A DNA stretch of 64,000 nucleotides from positions 186,001-250,000 of the forward strand of contig NZ_AUEQ01000007.1 in NCBI RefSeq assembly GCF_000426065.1, read 5' to 3'. Shown here one piece after another: positions 51,962-61,348 of the stretch; position 1 is the first letter of the stretch, and every line of letters starts with the position of its first letter. Source of the DNA: Mycobacterium sp. URHD0025 (lineage in GTDB: Bacteria; Actinomycetota; Actinomycetes; Mycobacteriales; Mycobacteriaceae). A program made the translations under genes and the position numbers. Below the pieces are notes generated by a model. The model made no database searches, was not told the DNA's origin, and saw only the letters and a list, made by a program, of their open reading frames with translations.

Positions 51962-54900
51962 ATGCCACGTCGCTCTGACCTCAATCACGTGCTGGTGATC
52001 GGCTCCGGCCCGATCGTCATCGGCCAGGCGTGCGAATTCGATTACTCGGGCACCCAAGCCTGCCGGGTGCTGCGCTCCGAGGGCATCCAGGTGAGCCTGG
52101 TCAACTCGAACCCGGCGACGATCATGACCGATCCGGAGTACGCCGACAACACCTACGTGGAGCCGATCACGTGGGAGTTCGTCGAGAAGGTCATCGTCCA
52201 GCAAGCAGAGCGCGGCAACAAGATCGACGCCGTGCTGGCCACCCTCGGCGGGCAGACCGCGCTGAACACCGCGGTGGCCCTGCACGACAACGGTGTGCTG
52301 GAGAAGTACGGGGTCGAGCTGATCGGTGCCGACTTCGAGGCCATCCAACGCGGTGAGGACCGACAGAAGTTCAAGGACATCGTCGCCAAGGTGGGCGGTG
52401 AATCCGCCCGCAGCCGCGTGTGTTTCACGATGGACGAGGTCCGCGAGACGGTGGAAGACCTGGGTCTTCCCGTCGTGGTCCGCCCGTCGTTCACCATGGG
52501 CGGCCTGGGATCCGGTATGGCGTACTCGGCCGAGGACGTCGAGCGGATGGCCGGCGACGGCCTGGCCGCCTCGCCGTCGGCCAACGTGCTGATCGAGGAA
52601 TCCATCTACGGGTGGAAGGAATTCGAGCTCGAGCTGATGCGCGACAGCCGCGACAACGTCGTGGTGGTCTGCTCGATCGAGAACTTCGATCCGATGGGTG
52701 TGCACACCGGCGACTCGGTGACCGTGGCGCCGGCGATGACGCTGACCGATCGCGAATACCAGAAGATGCGTGACCTGGGGATCGCGATCCTGCGTGAGGT
52801 GGGTGTCGACACCGGCGGCTGTAACATCCAGTTCGCGATCGACCCGAGCGACGGCCGCCTGATCGTCATCGAGATGAACCCGCGTGTGTCACGGTCCAGT
52901 GCGTTGGCGTCGAAGGCCACGGGCTTCCCGATCGCCAAGATCGCGGCGAAGCTGGCCATCGGCTACACCCTCGACGAGATCCTCAACGACATCACCAAAG
53001 AGACCCCGGCCTGCTTCGAGCCCACGCTGGACTACGTCGTGGTCAAGGCGCCGCGGTTCGCGTTCGAGAAATTCCCCGGCGCTGACGCCACGCTGACCAC
53101 CACGATGAAGTCGGTCGGTGAGGCGATGTCGTTGGGCCGCAACTTCATCGAGGCCCTCGGCAAGGTGATGCGATCGCTGGAGACCAGCCGGGCCGGGTTC
53201 TGGACCGGCCCGGATCCCGATCTGACGGTCGAGCAGTTGCTGACCGGCCTGCGCACCCCGGTCGACGGCCGGCTCTACGACATCGAGCATGCGCTGCGCC
53301 TTGGTGCCAGCGTCGAGCAGGTGGCCGAGGCCTCCGGCGTCGACCCATGGTTCATCGAGCAGATCGCAGGCCTGGTGGCGCTGCGGGTCGAGCTGCTGGA
53401 AGCGCCCGTGCTCGACGCCGAACTGCTGCGGCGGGCCAAGCACAGCGGGCTGTCGGATCGCCAGATCGCCGCGCTGCGACCGGAATTGGCCGGCGAGTCG
53501 GGTGTGCGGGCACTGCGCCGCCGGCTGGGCATCCACCCGGTGTACAAGACCGTCGACACCTGCGCTGCCGAATTCGACGCCAAGACCCCGTACCACTACA
53601 GCAGCTACGAGCTCGACCCTGCCGCCGAGACCGAGGTCGCCCCGCAGACAGAGAAGCCCAAGGTACTGATCCTGGGTTCCGGGCCGAACCGGATCGGCCA
53701 GGGCATCGAGTTCGATTACAGCTGTGTGCATGCCGCGACGACACTGAGTGCGGTCGGATTCGAAACCGTCATGGTGAACTGCAATCCCGAGACGGTGTCC
53801 ACCGATTACGACACCGCCGACCGGTTGTACTTCGAGCCCCTCACCTTCGAGGACGTGCTGGAGGTCTTCTACGCCGAGGACGCCTCGGGCAAGGGGGAGG
53901 ACGGGGCCGGTCCCGGCGTCGTCGGCGTGATCGTCCAGCTCGGCGGTCAGACTCCGCTGGGTCTGGCCAAACGCCTCGAAGAGGCCGGGGTGCCGATCGT
54001 CGGCACCGGGCCCGACGCCATCGACCTGGCCGAGGACCGTGGGCTTTTCGGTGAGGTTCTGGTCAACGCCGGCCTGCCCGCGCCGCGGTTCGGCACCGCC
54101 ACCAGCTTCGAGCAGGCGCGGCGGATCGCCTCCGACATCGGCTACCCCGTACTGGTGCGTCCCTCCTACGTTCTGGGCGGGCGGGGCATGGAGATCGTCT
54201 ACGACGAGGAGACCCTGGAGGGCTACATCGCCCGCGCCACCCAGCTGTCCCCGGAACACCCGGTGCTGGTCGACCGGTTCCTCGAAGACGCGATCGAGAT
54301 CGACGTCGACGCGCTGTGCGACGGCAGCGAGGTGTACATCGGCGGAATCATGGAGCACATCGAAGAGGCCGGTATCCACTCCGGCGACTCGGCGTGCGCG
54401 CTGCCGCCGGTGACCTTGGGCCGCAGCGACATCGAAGCGGTGCGCCGGGCCACCGAGGCCATTGCCCACGGCATCGGCGTCGTCGGACTGCTCAACGTCC
54501 AGTATGCGCTCAAGGACGACGTGCTCTACGTGCTGGAGGCCAACCCCCGCGCCAGCCGCACGGTGCCGTTCGTCTCAAAAGCCACGGCAGTGCCACTCGC
54601 AAAGGCCTGCGCGCGAGTGATGCTGGGCGCCACCATCGCCGAGCTGCGTGGCGAGGGCCTGCTGAGCAAGACCGGCGACGGGGCCACCGTCGCCCGCAAC
54701 GCCCCGGTCGCCGTCAAAGAAGCCGTGCTGCCGTTCCACCGGTTCCGCCGCGCCGACGGCGCCCAGGTCGACTCCCTGCTGGGACCGGAGATGAAGTCGA
54801 CCGGCGAGGTGATGGGCATCGACCACGACTTCGGCACCGCATTCGCCAAGAGCCAGACCGCTGCTTACGGGTCGTTGCCGACCTCGGGCACCGTCTTCGT

Positions 54901-55315
54901 GTCGGTGGCCAACCGCGACAAGCGCTCACTGGTGTTCCCGGTCAAGCGGCTGGCTGATCTCGGGTTCCGGGTGCTGGCCACCGAAGGCACCGCGGAGATG
55001 CTGCGCCGCAACGGCATTCCCTGTGATGAGGTGCGCAAGCACTCTGAGCAACCCACGGGAAGCGACGATCTTCCGTCCGCGGTCGACGCCATCAAGGCCG
55101 GTGAGGTCGACATGGTCATCAACACGCCGTACGGAAATTCCGGGCCGCGGGTCGACGGGTACGAGATCCGTTCGGCCGCAGTGTCGATGAACATTCCGTG
55201 TGTGACGACGGTGCAGGGCGCGTCGGCCGCGGTGCAGGGCATCGAGGCGGGCATCCGGGGCGACATCGACGTGATGTCACTGCAGGAACTGCACAGCGAG
55301 CTGGAATCGCGCTGA
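51962..55315 (+). CDS. carB: Carbamoyl-phosphate synthase large subunit
   Basis: 1117 residues, full length. Two homologous ATP-grasp halves: the first has [20 protein letters not shown] and [20 protein letters not shown], the second [20 protein letters not shown] and [20 protein letters not shown]. The N-terminal half makes carboxyphosphate, the C-terminal half phosphorylates carbamate. The last ~140 residues are the MGS-like allosteric domain ([40 protein letters not shown]). The ATG directly follows the carA stop. A short insert with Gly/Glu ([10 protein letters not shown]) interrupts the second half. Confidence 0.97.
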   Translation: MPRRSDLNHVLVIGSGPIVIGQACEFDYSGTQACRVLRSEGIQVSLVNSNPATIMTDPEYADNTYVEPITWEFVEKVIVQQAERGNKIDAVLATLGGQTALNTAVALHDNGVLEKYGVELIGADFEAIQRGEDRQKFKDIVAKVGGESARSRVCFTMDEVRETVEDLGLPVVVRPSFTMGGLGSGMAYSAEDVERMAGDGLAASPSANVLIEESIYGWKEFELELMRDSRDNVVVVCSIENFDPMGVHTGDSVTVAPAMTLTDREYQKMRDLGIAILREVGVDTGGCNIQFAIDPSDGRLIVIEMNPRVSRSSALASKATGFPIAKIAAKLAIGYTLDEILNDITKETPACFEPTLDYVVVKAPRFAFEKFPGADATLTTTMKSVGEAMSLGRNFIEALGKVMRSLETSRAGFWTGPDPDLTVEQLLTGLRTPVDGRLYDIEHALRLGASVEQVAEASGVDPWFIEQIAGLVALRVELLEAPVLDAELLRRAKHSGLSDRQIAALRPELAGESGVRALRRRLGIHPVYKTVDTCAAEFDAKTPYHYSSYELDPAAETEVAPQTEKPKVLILGSGPNRIGQGIEFDYSCVHAATTLSAVGFETVMVNCNPETVSTDYDTADRLYFEPLTFEDVLEVFYAEDASGKGEDGAGPGVVGVIVQLGGQTPLGLAKRLEEAGVPIVGTGPDAIDLAEDRGLFGEVLVNAGLPAPRFGTATSFEQARRIASDIGYPVLVRPSYVLGGRGMEIVYDEETLEGYIARATQLSPEHPVLVDRFLEDAIEIDVDALCDGSEVYIGGIMEHIEEAGIHSGDSACALPPVTLGRSDIEAVRRATEAIAHGIGVVGLLNVQYALKDDVLYVLEANPRASRTVPFVSKATAVPLAKACARVMLGATIAELRGEGLLSKTGDGATVARNAPVAVKEAVLPFHRFRRADGAQVDSLLGPEMKSTGEVMGIDHDFGTAFAKSQTAAYGSLPTSGTVFVSVANRDKRSLVFPVKRLADLGFRVLATEGTAEMLRRNGIPCDEVRKHSEQPTGSDDLPSAVDAIKAGEVDMVINTPYGNSGPRVDGYEIRSAAVSMNIPCVTTVQGASAAVQGIEAGIRGDIDVMSLQELHSELESR

Positions 55316-55317
55316 CG

Positions 55318-56130
55318 ATGGAGACTTTCGGGCAGCGGCTGGCCGACGCGGTGTCGACGCGGGGGCCGCTGTGTCCCGGCATCGACCCGCATCCGGAGCT
55401 GCTGCGGGCGTGGGGTCTCACCGTCGATGCCGACGGGCTGGCCGCGTTCTGCGACATCTGCGTGACGGCCTTCGCGGAATTCGCGATCGTCAAGCCGCAG
55501 GTGGCGTTCTTCGAGACCTACGGCTCAGCCGGTTTCGCGGTACTGGAACGCACGATGGCCGCCCTGCGCGCGGCAGGCGTGCTGGTGCTGGCCGACGCCA
55601 AGCGCGGGGACATCGGCTCCACGATGGCGGCCTATGCCGCGGCGTGGGCCGGTGACTCACCGTTGGCGGCCGACGCCGTCACCGCATCGCCTTACCTGGG
55701 CTTCGGGTCGCTGCAACCCCTGCTGGATGTCGCCGCGGCTCATGGCCGCGGGGTGTTTGTGCTGGCCGCCACCTCCAACCCGGAGGGCGCGAGCGTTCAG
55801 CGCGCCGTGGCGGGGACACGCACCGTGGCGCAGTCCGTCGTCGACGACGTGGCGGCAGTGAATCGAGCGGCCGGCCAGTCCGCCGGTTCTGTCGGTGTGG
55901 TGGTCGGGGCGACAGTGACCGACCCGCCCGATCTCAGCGACATGGGCGGGCCGGTACTGGCTCCCGGTGTCGGGGCACAGGGCGGGCGTGCCGATGCGCT
56001 GCGCGGATTCGGGGGAGCCCGCCTGGTGTTGCCCGCGGTGTCGCGTGAGGTGCTGCGGGCCGGCCCGGCCGTGGCCGATCTACGGGCCGCGGCCGAACGG
56101 CTCCGCGACGAGGTCGCCTACCTCGCCTGA
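55318..56130 (+). CDS. pyrF: Orotidine 5'-phosphate decarboxylase (type 2)
   Basis: 270 residues, longer type 2 form found in mycobacteria. Catalytic motif: [20 protein letters not shown] (Lys and Asp). Others: [74 protein letters not shown] and [20 protein letters not shown]. It makes UMP. The ATG is 2 bp after the carB stop. A 17-bp-arm inverted repeat follows and closes the operon. Confidence 0.95.
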   Translation: METFGQRLADAVSTRGPLCPGIDPHPELLRAWGLTVDADGLAAFCDICVTAFAEFAIVKPQVAFFETYGSAGFAVLERTMAALRAAGVLVLADAKRGDIGSTMAAYAAAWAGDSPLAADAVTASPYLGFGSLQPLLDVAAAHGRGVFVLAATSNPEGASVQRAVAGTRTVAQSVVDDVAAVNRAAGQSAGSVGVVVGATVTDPPDLSDMGGPVLAPGVGAQGGRADALRGFGGARLVLPAVSREVLRAGPAVADLRAAAERLRDEVAYLA

Positions 56131-56162
56131 GCGCTGTCGTTTTCGTCGTGTCCCAGCGCCGT

Positions 56163-56213
56163 TTTCCACGCCTGGGTCGTGTTCGTCGCACAGTCGCGAC
56201 CCAGGCGTGGAAA
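56163..56213. terminator. Hairpin terminator candidate after pyrF
   Basis: TTTCCACGCCTGGGTCG at 56163-56179 and its exact complement at 56197-56213, 17-nt loop. It sits between convergent pyrF and the Gly/Pro-rich secreted protein gene, with weaker pairing extending on both sides. Confidence 0.75.
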
Positions 56214-56286
56214 GCGGTGACTCGAAAACCCACTGCACGCAATCGGATTGGTCAGCCGGCCGTCAGAATCACTGCGGCGCACCGCG

Positions 56287-56838
56287 TCACAGCGGGATCC
56301 AGATACCGAAGAACCAGAAGCCCCATCCGTTGAAATCCGGATTGAACAGCGGTGTCACCCACCTGCCGTTGTAGTTGAACGGCTGGTGGTCGAACCGGCC
56401 CTGGTCCATCCCGCGCCAGGACAGATCGGGGGGTGGCGGGCCCCAGTGGCCACCGCGATCATCAGGTCCGCCGTGGTCTCCCGGCCATCCGGGTCCGCCA
56501 GGTCCGCCGGGTCCGCGGTCGCCCGGCCCACCTGGACCTCCGGGTCCGCGGTCGCCGGGTCCACCTGGGCCGCGGTCGCCCGGGCCTCCTGGACCGCCGT
56601 GGTCGCCCTGCCAACCCGGTCCGCCTGGTCCGCCCGGCCCACCGGGGTGTTCGGGCCCTCCTGGGCCTCCTGGGCCACCCGGACGGTCAGGTCCCCCCGG
56701 TCCTCCCGGGCCCTGGCAGTTGCCGAACCCGCACGGCGGTCCCGGTTGCGCGGCCGCCACGCCGGCTCCCGCCGCCAAGGTGGCGGTTCCCAGAGCTATG
56801 GCGACAACAGAAGTGCAGGTCAGACGCTTGATGTTCAT
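56287..56838 (-). CDS. Secreted Gly/Pro-rich collagen-like protein
   Basis: 183 residues. A Sec signal peptide ([20 protein letters not shown], then [10 protein letters not shown]) is cleaved near AAAQ. The mature protein starts [12 protein letters not shown] with a Cys pair. It then has about 90 residues of Gly-Gly-Pro and Asp-Arg-Gly-Pro repeats, and ends with an aromatic segment ([30 protein letters not shown]) that probably forms the conserved functional part. The repeats are encoded by an almost pure G/C stretch. The ATG at 56838 follows GAAGGGAAG; an upstream ATG at 56916 lacks a signal peptide at its front. Probably an exported cell-envelope protein; function unknown. Confidence 0.8.
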   Translation of the reverse strand: MNIKRLTCTSVVAIALGTATLAAGAGVAAAQPGPPCGFGNCQGPGGPGGPDRPGGPGGPGGPEHPGGPGGPGGPGWQGDHGGPGGPGDRGPGGPGDRGPGGPGGPGDRGPGGPGGPGWPGDHGGPDDRGGHWGPPPPDLSWRGMDQGRFDHQPFNYNGRWVTPLFNPDFNGWGFWFFGIWIPL

Positions 56839-57336
56839 GTCCAGCTTCCCTTCGGGGTCATGGATACCCGACCTCGGGAGGCTATTTAGCCAAGCTGTGT
56901 AATCACTATGTGGCAACTAGGCGCGGCTTAGGCGTCATGAAACGCACCGGTGTGACGTGCGTGTCAGGGGCTCCGACACGCCCGACACGCCGTGACCAGC
57001 GAAAATTTTCTCGAATACCCGGCGGTAACCGGGCGCGGGGGTGGCGGTACCGCTCCCGGACTCATGGGTTATTAGCTATCGGTCGCTCGAAACCCTTTGA
57101 CTTGCAGGAATATCCGGCCCGGTGCGGCGTCGGGGGCGATGCCGGGAGACGTTTTCGCGGGGAAGCCGGGCGTCGTCTGCGCGCACTACACGCTGGGCTT
57201 TTGGCGTCGTAACCAGGGGGTGGCGTTCGCTTTAGTCAGCCAGCGTGGGTAGGTTCGTCGTCGCTGGCTGGTTTGTACTCCAGCCGTAAAAAACAAGAGA
57301 TGGCCGAAGAAGAATCGCCAGGAGACGGAGGAACCC
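56839..57336. other. 498-bp intergenic region upstream of mihF
   Basis: It separates the divergent secreted-protein and mihF genes and is more AT-rich than its surroundings. I see CGTGTC/GACACG arms at 56960/56975, the palindrome GAAAATTTTC at 57001-57010, TTGACT at 57097-57102 without a matching -10 box, and the stem-loop at 57237-57270. I find no credible gene. In M. tuberculosis this interval holds PE15 and PPE20, which are absent. Confidence 0.6.
57237..57270 (+). promoter_or_regulatory. Stem-loop in the mihF leader
   Basis: CAGCCAGCG (57237-57245) pairs perfectly with CGCTGGCTG (57262-57270), 16-nt loop, followed by GTTTGT. It lies 66 bp before the mihF start and could be a leader structure or attenuator. 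Confidence 0.45.
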
Positions 57337-57651
57337 GTGGCCCTTCCCCAGTTGACCGACGAACAGCGCGCGGCAGCGTTGGAGAAGGCTGCTGCCGCAC
57401 GTCGAGCGCGAGCCGAGCTCAAAGATCGACTCAAGCGCGGCGGCACCAACCTCAAGCAGGTGCTCACCGACGCCGAGACCGATGAGGTCTTGGGCAAGAT
57501 GAAGGTTTCCGCTCTGCTGGAAGCCCTGCCCAAGGTCGGCAAGGTCAAGGCGCAGGAGATCATGACCGAGCTGGAGATCGCCCCGACCCGCCGTCTGCGC
57601 GGCCTCGGTGATCGTCAGCGCAAGGCCCTCCTGGAGAAGTTCGACCAGTAG
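57337..57651 (+). CDS. mihF: Mycobacterial integration host factor
   Basis: 104 residues, basic. Long N-terminal helix ([31 protein letters not shown]) and a helix-two-turn-helix ([40 protein letters not shown]) typical of the actinobacterial IHF family. It is a nucleoid-associated, non-sequence-specific DNA-binding protein needed for L5-type phage integration and essential in M. smegmatis. The GTG at 57337 follows GGAGG at 6 nt. Longer annotations of Rv1388 from upstream starts are not supported here. Confidence 0.95.
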   Translation: MALPQLTDEQRAAALEKAAAARRARAELKDRLKRGGTNLKQVLTDAETDEVLGKMKVSALLEALPKVGKVKAQEIMTELEIAPTRRLRGLGDRQRKALLEKFDQ

Positions 57652-57662
57652 AGGCTCCCGCA

Positions 57663-58256
57663 TTGAGCGCTGGTAGAGGGGCCGGACAACGCACACAGAC
57701 GGCTCCGGTCGTCGTGTTGTCCGGTCCCTCCGCCGTCGGGAAGTCCACCGTGATCCGCTGTCTGCGGGAGCGGCTTCCCGACTTGTATTTCTCTGTCTCG
57801 GTCACGACGAGGGCACCGCGGCCGGGAGAGGTCGACGGTGTCGACTACACATTCGTGTCCACGGAACGCTTTCAGCAGCTGATCGACGACGGTGAGCTGC
57901 TCGAATGGGCTGACATCCACGGCGGATTGCACCGCTCGGGTACGCCTGCCCAGCCTGTGCGGGACGCCACCCGGGCCGGTCACCCGGTTCTGATCGAGGT
58001 TGATCTGGCCGGTGCACGTGCCGTCAAACGGGCCATGCCCGAGGTGATATCGGTGTTCCTGGCACCGCCCAGCTGGGATGAACTGGTCAGTCGATTGTCC
58101 GGTCGGGGCACCGAATCGCCCGAGGTGATGGCCAGGCGATTGGAGACGGCGCGGGCCGAAATGGCCGCCCAGTCCGACTTTGACCAGGTCGTGGTAAACC
58201 GCCAGTTGGATACCGCGTGCGCGGAATTGGTATCCTTGCTGGTGGACAGCCGATGA
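57663..58256 (+). CDS. gmk: Guanylate kinase
   Basis: 197 residues. P-loop [23 protein letters not shown]-binding region [20 protein letters not shown] and [20 protein letters not shown], with [20 protein letters not shown], and the lid/end [20 protein letters not shown]. It phosphorylates GMP and dGMP. The start is the TTG at 57663, 11 bp after the mihF stop and with a weak ribosome site (GAGG at 57650). The last codons and stop form one arm of the following leader stem. Confidence 0.94.
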   Translation: MSAGRGAGQRTQTAPVVVLSGPSAVGKSTVIRCLRERLPDLYFSVSVTTRAPRPGEVDGVDYTFVSTERFQQLIDDGELLEWADIHGGLHRSGTPAQPVRDATRAGHPVLIEVDLAGARAVKRAMPEVISVFLAPPSWDELVSRLSGRGTESPEVMARRLETARAEMAAQSDFDQVVVNRQLDTACAELVSLLVDSR

Positions 58257-58309
58257 CTCATCGTGCCGGGACCGACGTGATCGGGTCCGCGAGCCCGCAC
58301 GCTGTCCAC
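58242..58309 (+). promoter_or_regulatory. Structured gmk-rpoZ junction
   Basis: GTGGACAGC (58242-58250) pairs with GCTGTCCAC (58301-58309). Inside are further pairings such as CGGGACC with GGGTCCG. The outer arm covers the gmk stop, and the far arm lies 36 nt before the rpoZ start. It could be a terminator/attenuator or a processing structure in the mihF-gmk-rpoZ transcript. Confidence 0.5.
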
Positions 58310-58345
58310 TAAACGCATTTTCGCTAACCGCCAGGAGACTTTTTC

Positions 58346-58672
58346 GTGAGCACCCCGCACGCCGACGCGCAGCTGGCCGCTGCGGACGACTTGGGTATCG
58401 ATTCGTCCGCTGCCAGCTCCTATGACACGCCGCTGGGCATCACCAACCCGCCCATCGACGAGTTGCTGGACCGCGCGTCGAGCAAGTACGCGCTGGTGAT
58501 CTACGCCGCCAAGCGCGCGCGCCAGATCAACGATTACTACAACCAGCTGGGTGACGGCATTCTCGAATACGTCGGCCCGCTGGTCGAGCCCGGTCTGCAG
58601 GAGAAGCCGCTGTCCATCGCGATGCGGGAGATCCACGAGGATCTGCTCGAGCACACCGAGGGCGGCGAGTAG
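58346..58672 (+). CDS. rpoZ: RNA polymerase omega subunit
   Basis: 108 residues. Core motifs of omega: [71 protein letters not shown]. It latches the beta-prime subunit. The mycobacterial N-terminal extension (about 30 residues, Ala/Asp-rich) is present. The GTG at 58346 follows AGGAGA at 9 nt. Confidence 0.95.
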   Translation: MSTPHADAQLAAADDLGIDSSAASSYDTPLGITNPPIDELLDRASSKYALVIYAAKRARQINDYYNQLGDGILEYVGPLVEPGLQEKPLSIAMREIHEDLLEHTEGGE

Positions 58673-58690
58673 CCAGGCCAGGGCCGGGAC

Positions 58691-59938
58691 GTGAGCGCGC
58701 GTAAGCGAATCGTCGTCGGTGTCGCAGGCGGCATTGCCGCCTACAAGGCGTGCACCCTGGTCCGTCAACTCACCGAGGCCGGCCATTCGGTGCGCGTGCT
58801 GCCCACCGAATCGGCTCTGCGCTTCGTCGGGGCAGCCACGTTCGAAGCCCTGTCGGGCAATCCCGTGCACACCGGTGTGTTCACCGATGTGCACGAGGTT
58901 CCGCATGTCCGGATCGGCCAGGAAGCCGACCTTGTCGTCGTCGCCCCCGCCACGGCCGATCTGCTGGCAAGGGCGGTCGCCGGCCGGGCCGACGATCTGC
59001 TCACCGCCACGCTCCTGACGGCGCGATGTCCCGTGCTGTTCGCCCCGGCCATGCATACCGAGATGTGGTTCCACCCGGCCACCGTCGACAACGTGGCCAC
59101 CTTGCGCCGTCGGGGTGCGGTGGTGCTGGAACCCGCATCGGGCCGTCTTACCGGTGCCGACAGCGGCGCGGGCCGGCTACCGGAGGCCGAAGAGATCGTT
59201 ACCTTCGCCCAGCTCCTGCTGGAGCGTGGCGACGCGTTGCCCCATGACCTGGCCGGCGTCAAGGCGCTGGTGACGGCAGGCGGTACCCGGGAACCCCTCG
59301 ATCCGGTGCGGTTCATCGGCAACCGCAGTTCCGGCAAGCAGGGTTACGCCGTGGCCCGGGTCCTGGCCCAGCGGGGCGCCGACGTGACGCTCATCGCGGG
59401 CAACACCGCAGGCCTGGTCGACCCGGCAGGCGTCGAGGTCGTGCACATCGGCTCGGCCGCGCAATTGCGCGACGCGGTGTCCAAGTACGCCCCCGAGTCC
59501 AACGTTCTGGTGATGGCCGCGGCCGTCGCCGACTTCCGCCCGGCGCACGTGGCGGCCAGCAAGATCAAGAAGGGCGGCGCCTCCGAGCCCAGCTCCATCG
59601 ACCTCGTCCGCAACGACGACGTGCTCGCCGGAGCGGTGCGGGCCCGCAGCGAGGGACAGTTGCCGAACATGCGGGCCATCGTCGGCTTCGCCGCCGAGAC
59701 CGGTGACGCCAACGGTGACGTGTTGTTCCATGCCAGGGCCAAGCTGAAACGCAAGGGCTGCGACCTGCTGGTGGTCAACGCGGTGGGGGAGAATCGCGCG
59801 TTCGAGGTCGACAACAACGACGGTTGGTTGCTGAGCGCAGACGGTGCCGAGGTCGCACTCGAGCATGGTTCGAAGACTCTGATGGCCACCCGTATCGTGG
59901 ACTCCATCGCGGCGTTTCTGGGCACGCACGACGAGTGA
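58691..59938 (+). CDS. coaBC: Bifunctional phosphopantothenoylcysteine decarboxylase/synthetase
   Basis: 415 residues (dfp). CoaC half: RIVVGVAGGIAAYKACTLVR, VVVAPATADLLARAVAGRAD and VLFAPAMHTEMWFHPATVDN, with the FMN site and substrate loop. CoaB half starts at about residue 190: VKALVTAGGTREPLDPVRFI, GNRSSGKQGYAVARVLAQRG, AAAVADFRPAHVAASKIKKG (Lys pair of the active site) and GFAAETGD. It performs the CTP-dependent coupling and decarboxylation steps of CoA synthesis. GTG start 19 bp after rpoZ. Confidence 0.95.
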   Translation: MSARKRIVVGVAGGIAAYKACTLVRQLTEAGHSVRVLPTESALRFVGAATFEALSGNPVHTGVFTDVHEVPHVRIGQEADLVVVAPATADLLARAVAGRADDLLTATLLTARCPVLFAPAMHTEMWFHPATVDNVATLRRRGAVVLEPASGRLTGADSGAGRLPEAEEIVTFAQLLLERGDALPHDLAGVKALVTAGGTREPLDPVRFIGNRSSGKQGYAVARVLAQRGADVTLIAGNTAGLVDPAGVEVVHIGSAAQLRDAVSKYAPESNVLVMAAAVADFRPAHVAASKIKKGGASEPSSIDLVRNDDVLAGAVRARSEGQLPNMRAIVGFAAETGDANGDVLFHARAKLKRKGCDLLVVNAVGENRAFEVDNNDGWLLSADGAEVALEHGSKTLMATRIVDSIAAFLGTHDE

Positions 59939-60082
59939 TCCGACGCACAGATCAAGATGTGGATAAGGGTTGCGTATTTGCGTCCCACGCGCTTGGGTGC
60001 AACAGGGCATAGATATCATTCGCCTAACTAAGTAGTTTTGAGACTGACAAATTTTTCAGATCGGCAAGGAAGGAAGCAGACC

Positions 60083-61282
60083 GTGAGCCAAGGTCGCCTG
60101 TTTACCAGTGAGTCGGTAACCGAAGGACACCCCGACAAGATCTGTGATGCGATCAGCGACTCGGTGCTCGACGCGCTGCTGGAGCAGGATCCCAAGTCGC
60201 GGGTCGCGGTGGAAACTATGGTCACCACCGGCCAGGTGCATGTCGCCGGTGAGGTCACCACCTCCGCGTACGCCGACATCCCGAAGATCGTGCGCGATCG
60301 CATCCTGGAGATCGGCTACGACTCGTCGACCAAGGGGTTCGACGGCGCGTCGTGCGGCGTGAACATCGCCATCGGCGCGCAGTCGCCCGACATCGCCCAG
60401 GGCGTCGACACCGCCCACGAGGCGCGGGTCGAGGGCGCCGGTGATCCCTTGGACTCCCAGGGCGCCGGCGACCAGGGCCTGATGTTCGGCTACGCGATCG
60501 GCGACACCCCCGAGCTGATGCCGCTGCCCATCGCCTTGGCCCACCGGCTGTCGCGGCGGCTGACCGAGGTGCGCAAGAACGGCGTGCTGGACTACCTGCG
60601 CCCGGACGGCAAGACACAGGTCACCATCCAGTACGACGACAAGACGCCGGTGCGACTCGACACCGTGGTGCTGTCCACCCAGCACGCCGACGGCATCGAC
60701 CTGGACGGCACTTTGACCCCGGACATCCGGGAGAAGGTCGTCAACACCGTGCTGGCCGACCTCAACCACGAGACGCTGGACACCTCCGACTTCCGCCTGC
60801 TGGTCAACCCGACGGGCAAGTTCGTGCTCGGCGGCCCGATGGGTGACGCCGGTCTGACCGGCCGCAAGATCATCGTCGACACCTACGGCGGCTGGGCCCG
60901 TCACGGCGGCGGCGCCTTCTCCGGCAAGGATCCGTCAAAGGTCGACCGCTCGGCCGCGTACGCGATGCGCTGGGTGGCCAAGAACGTCGTCGCCGCCGGG
61001 CTGGCCGAACGCGTCGAGGTGCAGGTCGCCTACGCGATCGGCAAGGCTGCTCCGGTCGGTCTGTTCGTCGAGACCTTCGGCACCGAGACCGTCGACCCGG
61101 CCCGCATCGAGAAAGCCATCAGCAGCGTGTTCGATCTGCGCCCCGGTGCGATCATCCGCGACCTGGACCTGCTGCGTCCGATCTACGCGCAGACCGCGGC
61201 CTACGGCCACTTCGGTCGCACCGACATCGAGCTGCCGTGGGAGCAGCTGAACAAGGTCGACGACCTGAAGGCGTCGGTCTAG
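60083..61282 (+). CDS. metK: S-adenosylmethionine synthetase
   Basis: 399 residues. [20 protein letters not shown] (ATP/methionine site), [80 protein letters not shown] and [20 protein letters not shown], all diagnostic. It makes SAM from methionine and ATP. The GTG at 60083 follows AAGGAAGGAAG; an upstream ATG at 60038 has no support. The 144-bp upstream region is AT-rich (TAGATATCAT near 60010) and probably holds its own promoter; no SAM riboswitch is seen. A strong hairpin follows. Confidence 0.97.
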   Translation: MSQGRLFTSESVTEGHPDKICDAISDSVLDALLEQDPKSRVAVETMVTTGQVHVAGEVTTSAYADIPKIVRDRILEIGYDSSTKGFDGASCGVNIAIGAQSPDIAQGVDTAHEARVEGAGDPLDSQGAGDQGLMFGYAIGDTPELMPLPIALAHRLSRRLTEVRKNGVLDYLRPDGKTQVTIQYDDKTPVRLDTVVLSTQHADGIDLDGTLTPDIREKVVNTVLADLNHETLDTSDFRLLVNPTGKFVLGGPMGDAGLTGRKIIVDTYGGWARHGGGAFSGKDPSKVDRSAAYAMRWVAKNVVAAGLAERVEVQVAYAIGKAAPVGLFVETFGTETVDPARIEKAISSVFDLRPGAIIRDLDLLRPIYAQTAAYGHFGRTDIELPWEQLNKVDDLKASV

Positions 61283-61297
61283 CTTTTCCTGCGCGAG

Positions 61298-61347
61298 CAG
61301 ACAGAAAACTGCCCCTTTTCACGCGAAAAGGGGCAGTTTTCTGTCTG
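61298..61347. terminator. Strong bidirectional terminator hairpin after metK
   Basis: Perfect 22-bp inverted repeat: the left arm at 61298-61319 begins CAGACAGAAAACTGCCCC and ends TTTT; the loop is CACGCG; the right arm is at 61326-61347. It ends one base before the stop codon of the convergent monooxygenase gene. The T/A-rich arm ends give U-runs on both transcripts. Confidence 0.85.
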
Positions 61348-61348
61348 T

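Noticed and set aside
52889..54469. 526-residue open frame on the minus strand inside carB
   Set aside because: Typical GC-rich antisense shadow: carB motifs are intact on the plus strand, and the translation is low-complexity Arg/Gly/Val/Asp without a family.
56470..56760. Repeated GGTCCGCC-type units resembling an array
   Set aside because: Not CRISPR: no constant spacers; they are codons of the Gly-Pro repeats of the secreted protein.
57273..57485. 70-residue open frame upstream of and overlapping mihF
   Set aside because: Out of frame with mihF, basic/low-complexity, no ribosome site; shadow.
59939..60082. SAM-sensing riboswitch before metK
   Set aside because: No recognisable SAM-I, SAM-II or SAM-IV conserved core, and too little paired structure; only an AT-rich promoter-like stretch.
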